Shown here one piece after another: positions 21,960-30,977 of a DNA stretch of 31,209 bases. The notes beneath the pieces are model-generated. The model made no database searches, was not told the origin of the DNA, and was given only the letters and a program-made list of their open reading frames with translations. The translations under genes were made by a program, and so were the position numbers. Source of the stretch: JBPCIX01 sp051005875 (GTDB lineage: Bacteria; Actinomycetota; CADDZG01; JAHWKV01); contig JBPCIX010000046.1 of assembly GCA_051005875.1 (NCBI GenBank), positions 1 to 31,209 on the forward strand, given 5' to 3'. Each line of letters starts with the position of its first letter. The first letter of the stretch is position 1.

Positions 21960-24374
21960 GTGAGCCCCATAAGTTCGTTGGAAGCGCGTGCAATTGCCGA
22001 AGGGCTTGACCGCTCGGAACCAACACCGCAACTTGTTTCCCGAAGTGCTGAAATCAGGGATCGGGCCTGGGGAAACGTCATCACTTATTCGCCTAAGGTT
22101 TTTATCCCCTTAACGATGCTTTGCCGCGATGTTTGCCACTACTGCACGTTTGCCGCGCCGCCCCGGCCCGGGGCCAGGGCCTTTATGACAATAGATGAGG
22201 TGCTTGAGGTGGCCAACGCCGGGAAGGGGGCCGGCTGCAACGAGGCGCTCTTCACGCTTGGCGACAAACCCGAGCTGCGATACCGCGTGGCTCGCGATGA
22301 GCTGGCCGAGCTTGGTTTTGAAACCACGCTGCAATATCTGGCTCATGCCGCCCGCACGGTGCTGGACGAAACGGGATTGCTCCCGCACCTCAATCCGGGA
22401 GTCATGTCGGCCGCGGACCTCGCGTTACTGAGAGCAACTGCCCCTTCGATGGGATTGATGCTGGAGTCGGCTTCGGCGAGGTTGGCCGAAAAAGGGCACG
22501 CTCATCATGGCTCGCCCGACAAAGATCCAGCGCTCAGGTTGGCAACAATTGATGAAGCCGGCCGCCAGAAAATTCCGTTCACCACCGGAATGCTGATTGG
22601 GATCGGTGAGACCTGGACCGAAAGGGCGCAGACACTGTGCTGGATCCAGGAGTCACATGAGCGTTACGGCCACATACAGGAAGTCATCATCCAAAATTTT
22701 CGGGCCAAGTCGGACACCTTGATGAATAGTCACCCTGAGCCCGGACTGAACGAAATAACTGCGACGATTGCGTTGGCCCGCCTGGTGCTGGCGCCCGAGA
22801 TCAGTCTTCAAGCGCCACCGAATCTGGCCGGGTCCGACGAGTCCGCAGCGCAATACATCGATGCGGGCATCAACGACTGGGGGGGCGTGTCGCCGGTGAC
22901 CAAGGACTACGTTAACCCTGAAGCTCCTTGGCCGGAACTGGACGAACTTCGAGCGCTGACCGAATCGCGCGGGTTAATGCTGGAGCCTCGTTTGACTGTT
23001 TACCCGAGATTTGCCTTCGATCCGGTGTGGGTCCACAAGAGCGTTCGTCCGGCGGTTCTCGGACTCGCCGATTCGGCCGGCCTCGCCCGGCAGGGTGATT
23101 GGCATGCTGGCCGGGCGGTTAAAGCGCCTGCGGTCTTGGGCCTGCGCCGGTTCTCGAAGCTTCAACCGCGCCCAGCATTCGAACTTGCCTTCGAAAAGGC
23201 ACTAGACAGAAGCGAACTGGCCATGCCGGAGATCGAAGTTCTATTTTCAGCGCGGGGGCCGGAGCGCCGCGCTCTTCACAAGGCGGCCGACGACCTGCGC
23301 CGCGAAGTGAACGGCGACCGGGTGACCTTTGTCGTGAATCGAAACATCAATTACACCAACATGTGTTACTTCAAGTGCGGTTTCTGTGCATTCAGCAAGG
23401 GACCAAAATCGCTCAACCTGCGCGGGGACCCTTACCTATTGGACCTGGAAGAAATTGCCCGCCGCACCGTTGAGGCTACCGACGCCGGCGCCACCGAAGT
23501 GTGTTTGCAGGGCGGAATCCACCCGTCGTTTACGGGCGACTTTTACGTCGATGTCCTACGCTCGATCAAGCGGGCAGCACCGGATGTCCACGTGCATGCC
23601 TTCAGTCCCCTCGAGGTTTGGCAGGGGGCCGAAACTCTAGGGATCAGCGTTAAGGACTTCCTGTGGAAGTTGAAGGACAACGGGCTGGCCACCTTGCCCG
23701 GCACCGCAGCCGAAATTTTGGACGACGAAGTTAGGGCGGTCATTTGTCCGGACAAGATCTCAACCGAGCAATGGGTCCAAGTGGCCAAAGCCGCGCACGG
23801 TCTTGGTCTCAAGATGACTACAACCATAATGTTTGGGCACGCCGATACTTTTCGTTCCTGGGCACGGCATCTTGTCGTGTTGCGAGACATTCAAAAGGAA
23901 ACCGGGGGTTTTACCGAGTTCGTCCCGCTGCCTTTTGTGCACATGGCCGCCCCTATTTTCCTGAAAGGCCTGAGCCGCCGGGGCCCAACTTTTGAAGAAG
24001 CCCTCACCATGCACGCCGTAGCAAGACTGGCGCTACACCCCTGGATAACCAACATTCAAACGTCATGGGTAAAAATGGGAACCGACGGCGCCCAGATGGC
24101 GCTTAACGCGGGATGCAACGACCTGGGGGGCACCCTTATGAACGAGACGATTTCGAAGGCCGCAGGGGCCTCCCACGGCCAGGAAGTCACTGGTGATGAG
24201 ATGAAGCGCCTCGCCGGCGAGATCGGCCGGCCCTGGGCGCTCAGGAACACCCTTTACCGGATTCTCGAAGCGGCGCCAACGGCGAATGCCTGCGCCCTCG
24301 GAAACGGTGACGTACCATTTCAATCGTGGCCAGTACAATCGAAGGTGCCGAGCCGGAATTCACGGAGCGCCTAA
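21960..24374 (+). CDS. fbiC: FO synthase, fused CofG-CofH
   Basis: Two radical-SAM halves make the deazaflavin FO from tyrosine and the flavin precursor 5-amino-6-ribitylaminouracil. In the CofG half the cluster motif is CRDVCHYC (C55, C59, C62); in the CofH half it is CYFKCGFC (C469, C473, C476). Other hallmarks are QYLAHAART, MLIGIGET and QNFRAK (CofG) and QGGIHPSF, HAFSPLEV, LPGTAAEIL and NIQTSWVKMG (CofH). GTG at 21960 (804 aa) was chosen for its position 8 nt after a -10 box and the absence of family sequence upstream. The last 49 bases overlap the next gene. Confidence 0.96.
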   Translation: MSPISSLEARAIAEGLDRSEPTPQLVSRSAEIRDRAWGNVITYSPKVFIPLTMLCRDVCHYCTFAAPPRPGARAFMTIDEVLEVANAGKGAGCNEALFTLGDKPELRYRVARDELAELGFETTLQYLAHAARTVLDETGLLPHLNPGVMSAADLALLRATAPSMGLMLESASARLAEKGHAHHGSPDKDPALRLATIDEAGRQKIPFTTGMLIGIGETWTERAQTLCWIQESHERYGHIQEVIIQNFRAKSDTLMNSHPEPGLNEITATIALARLVLAPEISLQAPPNLAGSDESAAQYIDAGINDWGGVSPVTKDYVNPEAPWPELDELRALTESRGLMLEPRLTVYPRFAFDPVWVHKSVRPAVLGLADSAGLARQGDWHAGRAVKAPAVLGLRRFSKLQPRPAFELAFEKALDRSELAMPEIEVLFSARGPERRALHKAADDLRREVNGDRVTFVVNRNINYTNMCYFKCGFCAFSKGPKSLNLRGDPYLLDLEEIARRTVEATDAGATEVCLQGGIHPSFTGDFYVDVLRSIKRAAPDVHVHAFSPLEVWQGAETLGISVKDFLWKLKDNGLATLPGTAAEILDDEVRAVICPDKISTEQWVQVAKAAHGLGLKMTTTIMFGHADTFRSWARHLVVLRDIQKETGGFTEFVPLPFVHMAAPIFLKGLSRRGPTFEEALTMHAVARLALHPWITNIQTSWVKMGTDGAQMALNAGCNDLGGTLMNETISKAAGASHGQEVTGDEMKRLAGEIGRPWALRNTLYRILEAAPTANACALGNGDVPFQSWPVQSKVPSRNSRSA

Positions 24375-25309
24375 ACACGCTTTTGTCATCGGCAATCCGT
24401 GAAAAAGCGCGCGATGAGCGGGTTCTAGCTGAGACGGTTTCTTCCGTGGGCGAGAGCCTCGACAAGTTTGCCGAAGACCTGGCCACGGTCAAAAAATTGG
24501 TGGCCCGCCCCTACCAGCCCCTCCTCACGATGCTCAGCTCCAAACTGACCGAGGTAGAGGGGTTGGTAACTCAGATTCGGGAAGAGATTGCCGACCGCCA
24601 GATTGCATCGGCCGACGCACTTGAGGGTCGCCTGACCGAGGAAACCGGAAACCTAAGTAAGTTCATCGAGGATTGGGGAAAGTTTTTTGATGGGCGCTTG
24701 GCCCAAGAGTCTCAACGCATTAGGCGCCTTCAGGAGCGCACGACCGAGCGCACCGGCCAGGCCATGCAAACTCAAGCCGACTCGGTAGCAGTCGGCTTGA
24801 ATAGCGTGAAGGAGGAAGTCCATTTCCATTTAACTAATGCGGAAGAGGCCCTAAGAGCCGACGTAGAAGCAGCCCAGGAAGCCATCTTCGATCAAATCAA
24901 TGAATCGGCCGAAACTACGTCTGAGGTATTGGAGCAAGTTACTCAAGTGGTTCATACCCAGGTGGGCGTGGGGGTAGCCGCAGCCATCGCCCCTTTGTCG
25001 GAGCAATTGGAAAGAGTAGCCCAGCAGGTGAGCGAGGCAGGCCGGCGGATCTCGGAGGCGAATGGGCGTCTCGAGGCCTTGCAGGGATCGCTCGTGGCTT
25101 ATTTGACGGAGCGCGACGAAAGGCTCGAGAGCGTCCGTGACCAGGCCATGATTGATCTGGTCGAAAGAATGAGCGAAAATATATCAGGCCGAAGCAAGGC
25201 GAAAGTATCGGGCGCATTGCAGAAAGTTGCCCGCAGTCGCAAAGATGGGCGCAGCGGGGGCAAGGACAAGTCATCCAGAGCTGGCGACGAATCTGATTCG
25301 TTCTTTTAG
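24326..25309 (+). CDS. Coiled-coil protein of unknown function
   Basis: A 327-aa, strongly helical, acidic protein without recognisable domain. Long heptad-like stretches run almost throughout (for example LNTLLSSAIREKARDERVL, LTEVEGLVTQIREEIADR, LEQVTQVVHTQVG, LSEQLERVAQQVSEAGRRI), broken by a short PYQPLL turn near residue 63. The C-terminus is basic then acidic (KVARSRKDGRSGGKDKSSRAGDESDS). No signal peptide or membrane helix. GTG at 24326 lies 7 nt after TACCAT, a possible -10 inside fbiC, and the gene overlaps fbiC by 49 bases and the GT2 gene by one (TAGTG). It may be a scaffold or polar-organisation factor; that is only inference. Confidence 0.8.
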   Translation: MASTIEGAEPEFTERLNTLLSSAIREKARDERVLAETVSSVGESLDKFAEDLATVKKLVARPYQPLLTMLSSKLTEVEGLVTQIREEIADRQIASADALEGRLTEETGNLSKFIEDWGKFFDGRLAQESQRIRRLQERTTERTGQAMQTQADSVAVGLNSVKEEVHFHLTNAEEALRADVEAAQEAIFDQINESAETTSEVLEQVTQVVHTQVGVGVAAAIAPLSEQLERVAQQVSEAGRRISEANGRLEALQGSLVAYLTERDERLESVRDQAMIDLVERMSENISGRSKAKVSGALQKVARSRKDGRSGGKDKSSRAGDESDSFF

Positions 25310-28300
25310 TGAGGCCTGAGCAAGCACAAGGAATGCAATCTCCCCGCGTTCTGGCCGTTGTTGTAACCCATAACGGCAGCGCCTGGTTGGGCACCTGCCT
25401 CAGATCGCTTGCCAGCCAAATCTATTTGAACATGGACATCGTTGTTGTGGACTCTGCCTCGGTCAACGATGTGGCTGGTGAGTTTGCAAGGCTCGTGCCC
25501 AACGCGGAGTTTGTGAAAGTCAAGCGCAACGTTGGGTACGGCGCCGCAGCCAACGTTGCGCTTGAGATATCGGAGCGCGCGCCCAGCGCCGACTATTTCC
25601 TTTTTGTTCACGACGACATTGAGCTTGAGCCGGAGTCGGTCAGCTTGATGGTCGCAACAGCCCTCGAGACCGGCGCTGGAATAGTAGGCGGAAAAGGGCT
25701 CGAATGGAATCATCCGGAGCGTCTCGTTGAGGTGGGCATGTCGGCCGATCAGTTTGGCTACCCCTACTCGGGTCTTGAGCCGGGTGAAATTGATCAGGGC
25801 CAGCATGACAACCAGCGGGAGACTTTGTTTGTAACCAACGCGTGCATGTTTGTGTCCAGAAGTTTGATTGAAAGTTGCGGCCTTTGGGACGGCGCCTACT
25901 TTGCTTTTGGTGAGGACTTGGATCTTTGTATTCGAGGACGCCTCGCCGGTTACAAAGTGATGGTCCAGCCGGGTGCGCGGTACAGGCATGCCGAGGCTTT
26001 GACCAATGAGGAAAGGGCGGTCAACCCGGTGCCTTCGGTTCGGTTCTTGACTCGGCGGAATCGCTTACGGACCATATCCAAGAACGCATCGCTATTAAGG
26101 CTTGCGTTGACCGTCCCGCTTTATCTGGCTCTTTCGGGGGCCGAGATTCTAGTGCTGCTTTTCCTCAGAAAATTCGAAGAAATCGGAGACTACCCCAAGG
26201 CTCTCGGATCCTTCGTAGTTTCCCTCCCAGACATTCTGCGGCGACGCAGAGCCGTACAAAAACGGCGGACCATTCCGGATCGCAAGATTAGGCGGCTGAT
26301 GGTAAGCGACACAGACCGAGCCAGAGTATTTTTCGAGGCAAGACTGAGGGCCGCAGAGCGGGGCACTCTTGAACTGGGCCATCGCACCCTTTCTAAGTTG
26401 TCTCCCTCGTCTTTGAAAGCAACAATCGGGCGATGGGTGAGGCGGCCCTCCACGCTCGCCGGCTTGGCCATAGTGGCCCTGTTAACCCTGGCGATGCGAA
26501 ACATTCTGGTCGGTGGACCCCTTGCAGCAGGCTCTCTTCTGCCATTTCCCGAGCAAACGAATCGGTTCATGAGCGAGTTTTTGTCGGGATGGCGTGACGT
26601 CCGACTGGGTACCCGGTCTGCGGCGCCGGCAGCTTTTCCGGTGTTTTGGCTGTTTAGCTTGGCCGGTCTTGGCAAGGCCGCCTTGGCGCAAAAACTAATG
26701 ATTGTGGTTCTGGTCGGACTCGGCTTGTTCGGAGTCAATCGGCTTATAGGCAAGCGGACCGGGCCGGCGCTTGCCCGCATTATTGCTGTAGCCGTTTACT
26801 CGCTTAGCCCGGTCCTTGGTACCGTAGTCTCGACTGGAGACATTCAGGCGCTTGCTTTGTACTCAGCCTTGCCGTACATGTTGGATTTGGGTTTCAAAAT
26901 TCTGGGTGCGTCTGAGCCGGGCCAGGCCACTAAACATGTGGCGAGGCTCGCCCTTCTTACGGCGGCAGTCGTCGCTCTGGCGCCGAGCGCCCTGGTAGCC
27001 GTGACCATGCTTTGGGTTTTGGCTTCGCTCGCATGGCTTGCAACGGCCTCGGAACCTCGGCTACTTTTCGACAGAGTCGGCCGGCTCTTGGCCACCATCC
27101 CGTTGGCGTTGTTGGTGCTTGTTCCGTGGTCTCTAGAGGCATTTAGGCCCCGGGGGCCGATGCTGGCGCCGCTGTTTTCAGGCCGGACGGGTACGTTTTT
27201 CCCCCTTTGGTCTGAGCGCAAATTCGAGCAGATGTTCTTCCTGGACCTACAGGGCGGAGTCGCGGCTTTGGTAACAGCCGCGATCATTGCCGGCGTGCTC
27301 ATCTTGGCCGACCCAACCAGGCGGGAGCAGGCCCGCGTTTTGATAGCAATATGGGCCGGGTTCGCCTTTATTGGAGGGTTGTCTGCAAAAGGCCTAATTC
27401 TCCAGCCCGTCGCTACCCCCCAAATCTGGCTGATGGTGCCCCTGGTGATGGCGGCGATTCTCGCCGGCAACCTGGTGGCCGGCATCAAAGAGGAATTGCC
27501 AAAGCACTCGTTCGGCTGGAGGCACAAGATTGCGATGCCTGCCATAGGGCTGGCGCTCGTGGGCGGTCTCGTGGGCGGCTGGCTCCCATCGTTGCTGGAT
27601 TGGGAAAGGCCGCCGAATACCTTCGCAGCCGGCGGTGGCGAGCAGGCAGCTTCGATAAGTTCGTTTCTGACTTCAACAGCCGACGAAGTGGGAGATTTCA
27701 GAGTGCTTTGGCTGGGCAAGCGTTGGCTGGATCCGATACGAGCAGGATCCAGGCGGATAGACGGGGCTGAATACTTTCTGACGGGCCCTACCGGGCTAAA
27801 CATGCTCGACACCCAAGAGGGTTCACCCTCAAACGGTGAGGCTCGCCTTGATCAAACCGTCCAATCGATGGCATCCGGCGGGTTGCACCTGGGCGGCCAC
27901 CTGCTGGCGCCTGCCTCGATTCGTTTCATCATTGTGGATCCCAGGGACGCCACAGCCATGACGGCTTTAAGGACGCAGCGCGACATCGGTTTGGAGCAAC
28001 AGCAGGAGAACGTAGCGATTTTCCGCAATCTTCTGTGGCTTCCTCGAGCGGTTCTTGCCCCGGTGAATCTTGTTGAACCGGTCGCGGCCAAAGCCAAAGA
28101 TGATCGTGCCTTGCTTTTGGTGAAATGGTCCGGGGGCCGGGCGGTTCCACAGCGTTCTCCCACCAGCTTTGTTGGGGACCTGCCGAGGACGCGCCATTCG
28201 CAGCTGCTGCTGGGCGAAAACTTTAGTTCTGCCTGGCGGGCAACCGTAGGGGGCGTCAAGCTCGTTCACGAGGAGGCCTTTGGCTGGGCCAATCGGTTCG

Positions 28301-28452
28301 AGCTGCCGCGAGATGCTCGGGGCCAAGTTCGAATCGTCTTCACAGGAAGATGGGTTCGCCTGTTGTGGCTGCTCCTTGAAGCGGGAATAGTACTCGTGGT
28401 TGCCGGCTCTGCCTGGGCAGACCGAACCGAGATTCGTGGGCGGTTGAAATAG
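25309..28452 (+). CDS. Large family 2 glycosyltransferase fused to a multi-pass membrane and extracellular region
   Basis: A 1047-aa protein. The cytoplasmic GT2 domain (about 13-250) shows VVVTHNGSAWL, VVDSASVND, KRNVGYGAAAN, the metal-binding HDDIELEP (D102, D103), and the acceptor-side FGEDLDLCIRGRLAGYKV. A linker follows with one or more helices, then at least eight transmembrane helices between about 380 and 760, and an extracytoplasmic soluble part (about 765-1020) ending in a final helix. Related actinobacterial proteins lie next to F420 genes and DUF5719. GTG at 25309 overlaps the previous stop; ATG at 25333, right after AAGGA, is an alternative. It probably builds an envelope glycan; sugar and acceptor are unknown. 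Confidence 0.85.
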   Translation: MRPEQAQGMQSPRVLAVVVTHNGSAWLGTCLRSLASQIYLNMDIVVVDSASVNDVAGEFARLVPNAEFVKVKRNVGYGAAANVALEISERAPSADYFLFVHDDIELEPESVSLMVATALETGAGIVGGKGLEWNHPERLVEVGMSADQFGYPYSGLEPGEIDQGQHDNQRETLFVTNACMFVSRSLIESCGLWDGAYFAFGEDLDLCIRGRLAGYKVMVQPGARYRHAEALTNEERAVNPVPSVRFLTRRNRLRTISKNASLLRLALTVPLYLALSGAEILVLLFLRKFEEIGDYPKALGSFVVSLPDILRRRRAVQKRRTIPDRKIRRLMVSDTDRARVFFEARLRAAERGTLELGHRTLSKLSPSSLKATIGRWVRRPSTLAGLAIVALLTLAMRNILVGGPLAAGSLLPFPEQTNRFMSEFLSGWRDVRLGTRSAAPAAFPVFWLFSLAGLGKAALAQKLMIVVLVGLGLFGVNRLIGKRTGPALARIIAVAVYSLSPVLGTVVSTGDIQALALYSALPYMLDLGFKILGASEPGQATKHVARLALLTAAVVALAPSALVAVTMLWVLASLAWLATASEPRLLFDRVGRLLATIPLALLVLVPWSLEAFRPRGPMLAPLFSGRTGTFFPLWSERKFEQMFFLDLQGGVAALVTAAIIAGVLILADPTRREQARVLIAIWAGFAFIGGLSAKGLILQPVATPQIWLMVPLVMAAILAGNLVAGIKEELPKHSFGWRHKIAMPAIGLALVGGLVGGWLPSLLDWERPPNTFAAGGGEQAASISSFLTSTADEVGDFRVLWLGKRWLDPIRAGSRRIDGAEYFLTGPTGLNMLDTQEGSPSNGEARLDQTVQSMASGGLHLGGHLLAPASIRFIIVDPRDATAMTALRTQRDIGLEQQQENVAIFRNLLWLPRAVLAPVNLVEPVAAKAKDDRALLLVKWSGGRAVPQRSPTSFVGDLPRTRHSQLLLGENFSSAWRATVGGVKLVHEEAFGWANRFELPRDARGQVRIVFTGRWVRLLWLLLEAGIVLVVAGSAWADRTEIRGRLK

Positions 28453-28493
28453 AAACCGCCCTTCGACGCGGAGAGATTATTTTTCTAGCCGCT

Positions 28494-29852
28494 TTGGTGT
28501 TGTTCGGGGCGGCCACGTTTGCGGTGGATTTAGTCGTTTCTCCGGCAACCCCTGCCCCCAGGGTGTCGCCGGGCTTTTTGGCTTCCGCCGGATGGTACTG
28601 TCCTGCTCGCAGCGGCGACGGTGTTGATGCCTGGATGACGGCGGCCAATCTTGGCCGTCGCACGGTGAGACTGCGAAGGCTGGCCGTCGGTGACGGGGCG
28701 GAGTCGCCTTCAGCAGACGCTAACCTGGCGCCGCGCCGCAAGAATTCGCTTGCTTTGAGCCAGTTCAATTCTCCCAACGCGCTCGGCCTAACCGAGGCAT
28801 TCGGGGGTGGGATAACCGCCGACATCGGGCTGGTTTCCAAGGGAAAGGGGGTCGGTTCATCTCTATGCTCAGATCAACCCGGCGATCGCTGGCTTTTTGC
28901 CACAGGCAGCACAACCCGGCGTCAGGACACCTACCTTCTGGTGGGGAACCCGTTCCAAGAGGAGGCCGTGATTCAGGTGAAGGTCCTCCAACCGGATAAA
29001 GAGTTGCTTCCGACCCGCCTAAAAGATTTCGTGGTTCCGGCCTTATCCCAAGTATCTCTTTACCTATCGGACTTTCTTCTCGAGACGCCAAGTTTTGGCA
29101 TCGAGGTCACAGCAACACAGGGCAGGATCGTCGCCTCGCGTTACTTGGAGTACGCAACCAGAGAAGGTGTTCGCGGAACCTCATTATCCGCCGGATTGAG
29201 GCAGCCCGAGGTGGCGTTCCATTTCGCAGGAGGGGCCGTGCCGGCCGATGGTGAAGAGACTCTCGTGCTGGTAAATCCAAATCCAAAGGAGGCCTTGCTG
29301 AACGTCATCTTTCAAACAGACGCCGCCCAGGTCGCGCCCACTCAACTTGACGAGGTTGCGGTGCCGGCCGGGCGTCAGGTGAAGCTAAAGATTTCGGACT
29401 TCTTGCCCAGGGGGACCCTGCACGGAACTAAAGTCTTCTCCACCAATGGAATCGGAGTTGTAGCGGAGCGCGAAACGGTCGCGGCGATCCCCGGCGGAAA
29501 GGGTTACGAAACCGTCTTCGGCGTTCCGGGGCCATCCCGCAGGTGGGTTGTTACCGCCGGGTCAAGTGCCGCGAGCAGCGATTCCCTGGCAATTGTCAAC
29601 AACGGCAAGGCCCGGGCGTCGGTCGACATTGCGCTGCTTCTCGATAAGTCAGAGTCAAGGCCTAAGCCGCTGAGGGCGGTAAGGGTGGACTCCGACCGCC
29701 GGCAAACCGTCGACCTGACGCCTCATTTGCCTCCCGGTGGGGCAACGGCTGTGGTGACTTCTGTGAAAGAGGCCATCACGGTTGAGAATCAGGTTGTTCT
29801 GGGCCCTCCTTATTCCGATTTTGCTGCTTCGCCGGGAAAGGCCGTCCCTTGA
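28494..29852 (+). CDS. DUF5719-like exported protein with three internal repeats
   Basis: A 452-aa protein from TTG 28494. A hydrophobic N-terminal segment (LFGAATFAVDLVV) acts as signal or anchor, followed by the SAGWYCPA motif seen in DUF5719. Three homologous blocks at about 147-220, 257-329 and 365-435 repeat the pattern L.(V/I)N(P/N), PA..QV.L.(L/I)SDFL, G..V......VA.R, and a diverged copy may occur at 46-115; they look like beta-sandwich repeats. The frame stays open for 38 codons before the TTG, and residues there (ALRRGEIIFLAAL) would complete a signal helix, but no ATG, GTG or TTG exists in that stretch. It directly follows the GT2 gene and probably works with it outside the cell. 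Confidence 0.75.
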   Translation: MVLFGAATFAVDLVVSPATPAPRVSPGFLASAGWYCPARSGDGVDAWMTAANLGRRTVRLRRLAVGDGAESPSADANLAPRRKNSLALSQFNSPNALGLTEAFGGGITADIGLVSKGKGVGSSLCSDQPGDRWLFATGSTTRRQDTYLLVGNPFQEEAVIQVKVLQPDKELLPTRLKDFVVPALSQVSLYLSDFLLETPSFGIEVTATQGRIVASRYLEYATREGVRGTSLSAGLRQPEVAFHFAGGAVPADGEETLVLVNPNPKEALLNVIFQTDAAQVAPTQLDEVAVPAGRQVKLKISDFLPRGTLHGTKVFSTNGIGVVAERETVAAIPGGKGYETVFGVPGPSRRWVVTAGSSAASSDSLAIVNNGKARASVDIALLLDKSESRPKPLRAVRVDSDRRQTVDLTPHLPPGGATAVVTSVKEAITVENQVVLGPPYSDFAASPGKAVP

Positions 29853-30940
29853 CCTGCCAATTCTATTAACAGCTGGGCCACCGTGGGCATCGACAGGATG
29901 TCTCCTGCCAGCCGCTCGGCTCGCCGCCGGAAGACCCGGCTGGACTGAGCCGTTTGAACGGCCTTGACCAGTTCGGCCGAGTCCCTTGCCCAGGTAGCGG
30001 TGTCGGAGCGATCCATTAGCTTGGCGTTAGCCAGCCCGTGGCCGGGGATAGGGTCGGTGATAACAATCGGGCACGCCCTGACCATGGCCTCTAAAGAAGT
30101 GAGCCCGCCTGCGTTGTGGACCAGAAGGTCGGCGGCGTCGAGCAGTTCCGGGACGTAGTCGACGAAGCCTAGAATTACTGAGTTTGGCGGCGGGGTTTTG
30201 AGAAGCTTTTCTTTTAATTCGTCATTCAAAGCGCAAAGCACCACCGGCTTGGTTCCTTCAACCGAGGAAACAACCCTGGCGGTGTTCTCGAGATTTCCGA
30301 CTCCCCACCCCCCGCCGGTGATCAGAACCACAAAGTCAGAGTCCCTGGCGCCCAGCTTGCGGCGGCGCTCGAGTCTCATGACCGGTCCAAAAAATCTCGG
30401 TGATACGGGTGGCGCGACTACCTGGGTTGGGGCGCCGGCGATCATGGCTTCCACCTCGACTGTTGTGATCTGATTCATCACGTAGTTGACATCCAATCCT
30501 TTGAATGTCCACATGGGGTGCGGGGCAAAGTCCGTAAGAAGGTTGGCGCAAGGTATTTTGAGCCTCCCCTTGATTTTCAGCCACTCGAGCATTGCAGAAG
30601 TCAGCGGGTAGGTGGAAAGCACCACATCGGGGTCGGCCGATTCAACTAGCCGTTGGGTACGGGCGCCGCCGACGACCCCGCACAAGAGCTTAATGACGCT
30701 GGTTAAAGGCCTGGAAGTAATAATCGTGTCGTACAGCCATTTGTATGACCAGGGGGCATGCGTGAGCTGAAAGCGGTAAGCCTTGACGATGAGATTCTCG
30801 ACGAGATGGCCGCTGACTCTCGACATACTCTCGACTCGTACTTCAATTGAAGGATCCAGGTCTCGCAACTGTTCTTCCACGGCCAGCGCGGCGGCATCGT
30901 GACCTTCGCCGACCGTGGCGGTCATTATCAGCACTCGCAT
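29810..30940 (-). CDS. MGDG synthase-like glycosyltransferase (GT28/MurG fold)
   Basis: A 376-aa two-domain GT-B enzyme. The N-terminal domain starts MRVLIMTATVGEGHDAAA, the acceptor-side signature of monogalactosyldiacylglycerol synthase and processive diglucosyl-diacylglycerol synthases; PDVVLSTYPLTSA and LLTDFAPHPMW follow. The C-terminal donor domain has VLITGGGWGVGN, LGFVDYVPELLDAADLLVHNAGGLTSLEAM and ITDPIPGHG. It likely glycosylates a membrane lipid with a UDP-sugar; the lipid is unknown. ATG at 30940 has AGGCGG two bases before it. Its 3' end overlaps the convergent DUF5719 gene by 43 bases. Confidence 0.88.
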   Translation of the reverse strand: MRVLIMTATVGEGHDAAALAVEEQLRDLDPSIEVRVESMSRVSGHLVENLIVKAYRFQLTHAPWSYKWLYDTIITSRPLTSVIKLLCGVVGGARTQRLVESADPDVVLSTYPLTSAMLEWLKIKGRLKIPCANLLTDFAPHPMWTFKGLDVNYVMNQITTVEVEAMIAGAPTQVVAPPVSPRFFGPVMRLERRRKLGARDSDFVVLITGGGWGVGNLENTARVVSSVEGTKPVVLCALNDELKEKLLKTPPPNSVILGFVDYVPELLDAADLLVHNAGGLTSLEAMVRACPIVITDPIPGHGLANAKLMDRSDTATWARDSAELVKAVQTAQSSRVFRRRAERLAGDILSMPTVAQLLIELAGQGTAFPGEAAKSE

Positions 30941-30977
30941 GTCCGCCTATCATCGCAGAGCTTTCAGGCGCAGGCTC

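Noticed and set aside
21946..22026. N-terminal extension of CofD up to 22026
   Set aside because: It would overlap fbiC and the shared promoter and adds no family sequence.
26844..27812. 322-aa minus-strand frame opposite the GT2 gene
   Set aside because: Long antisense frame in GC-rich coding sequence, no family resemblance; the GT2 frame has clear motifs and explains the region.
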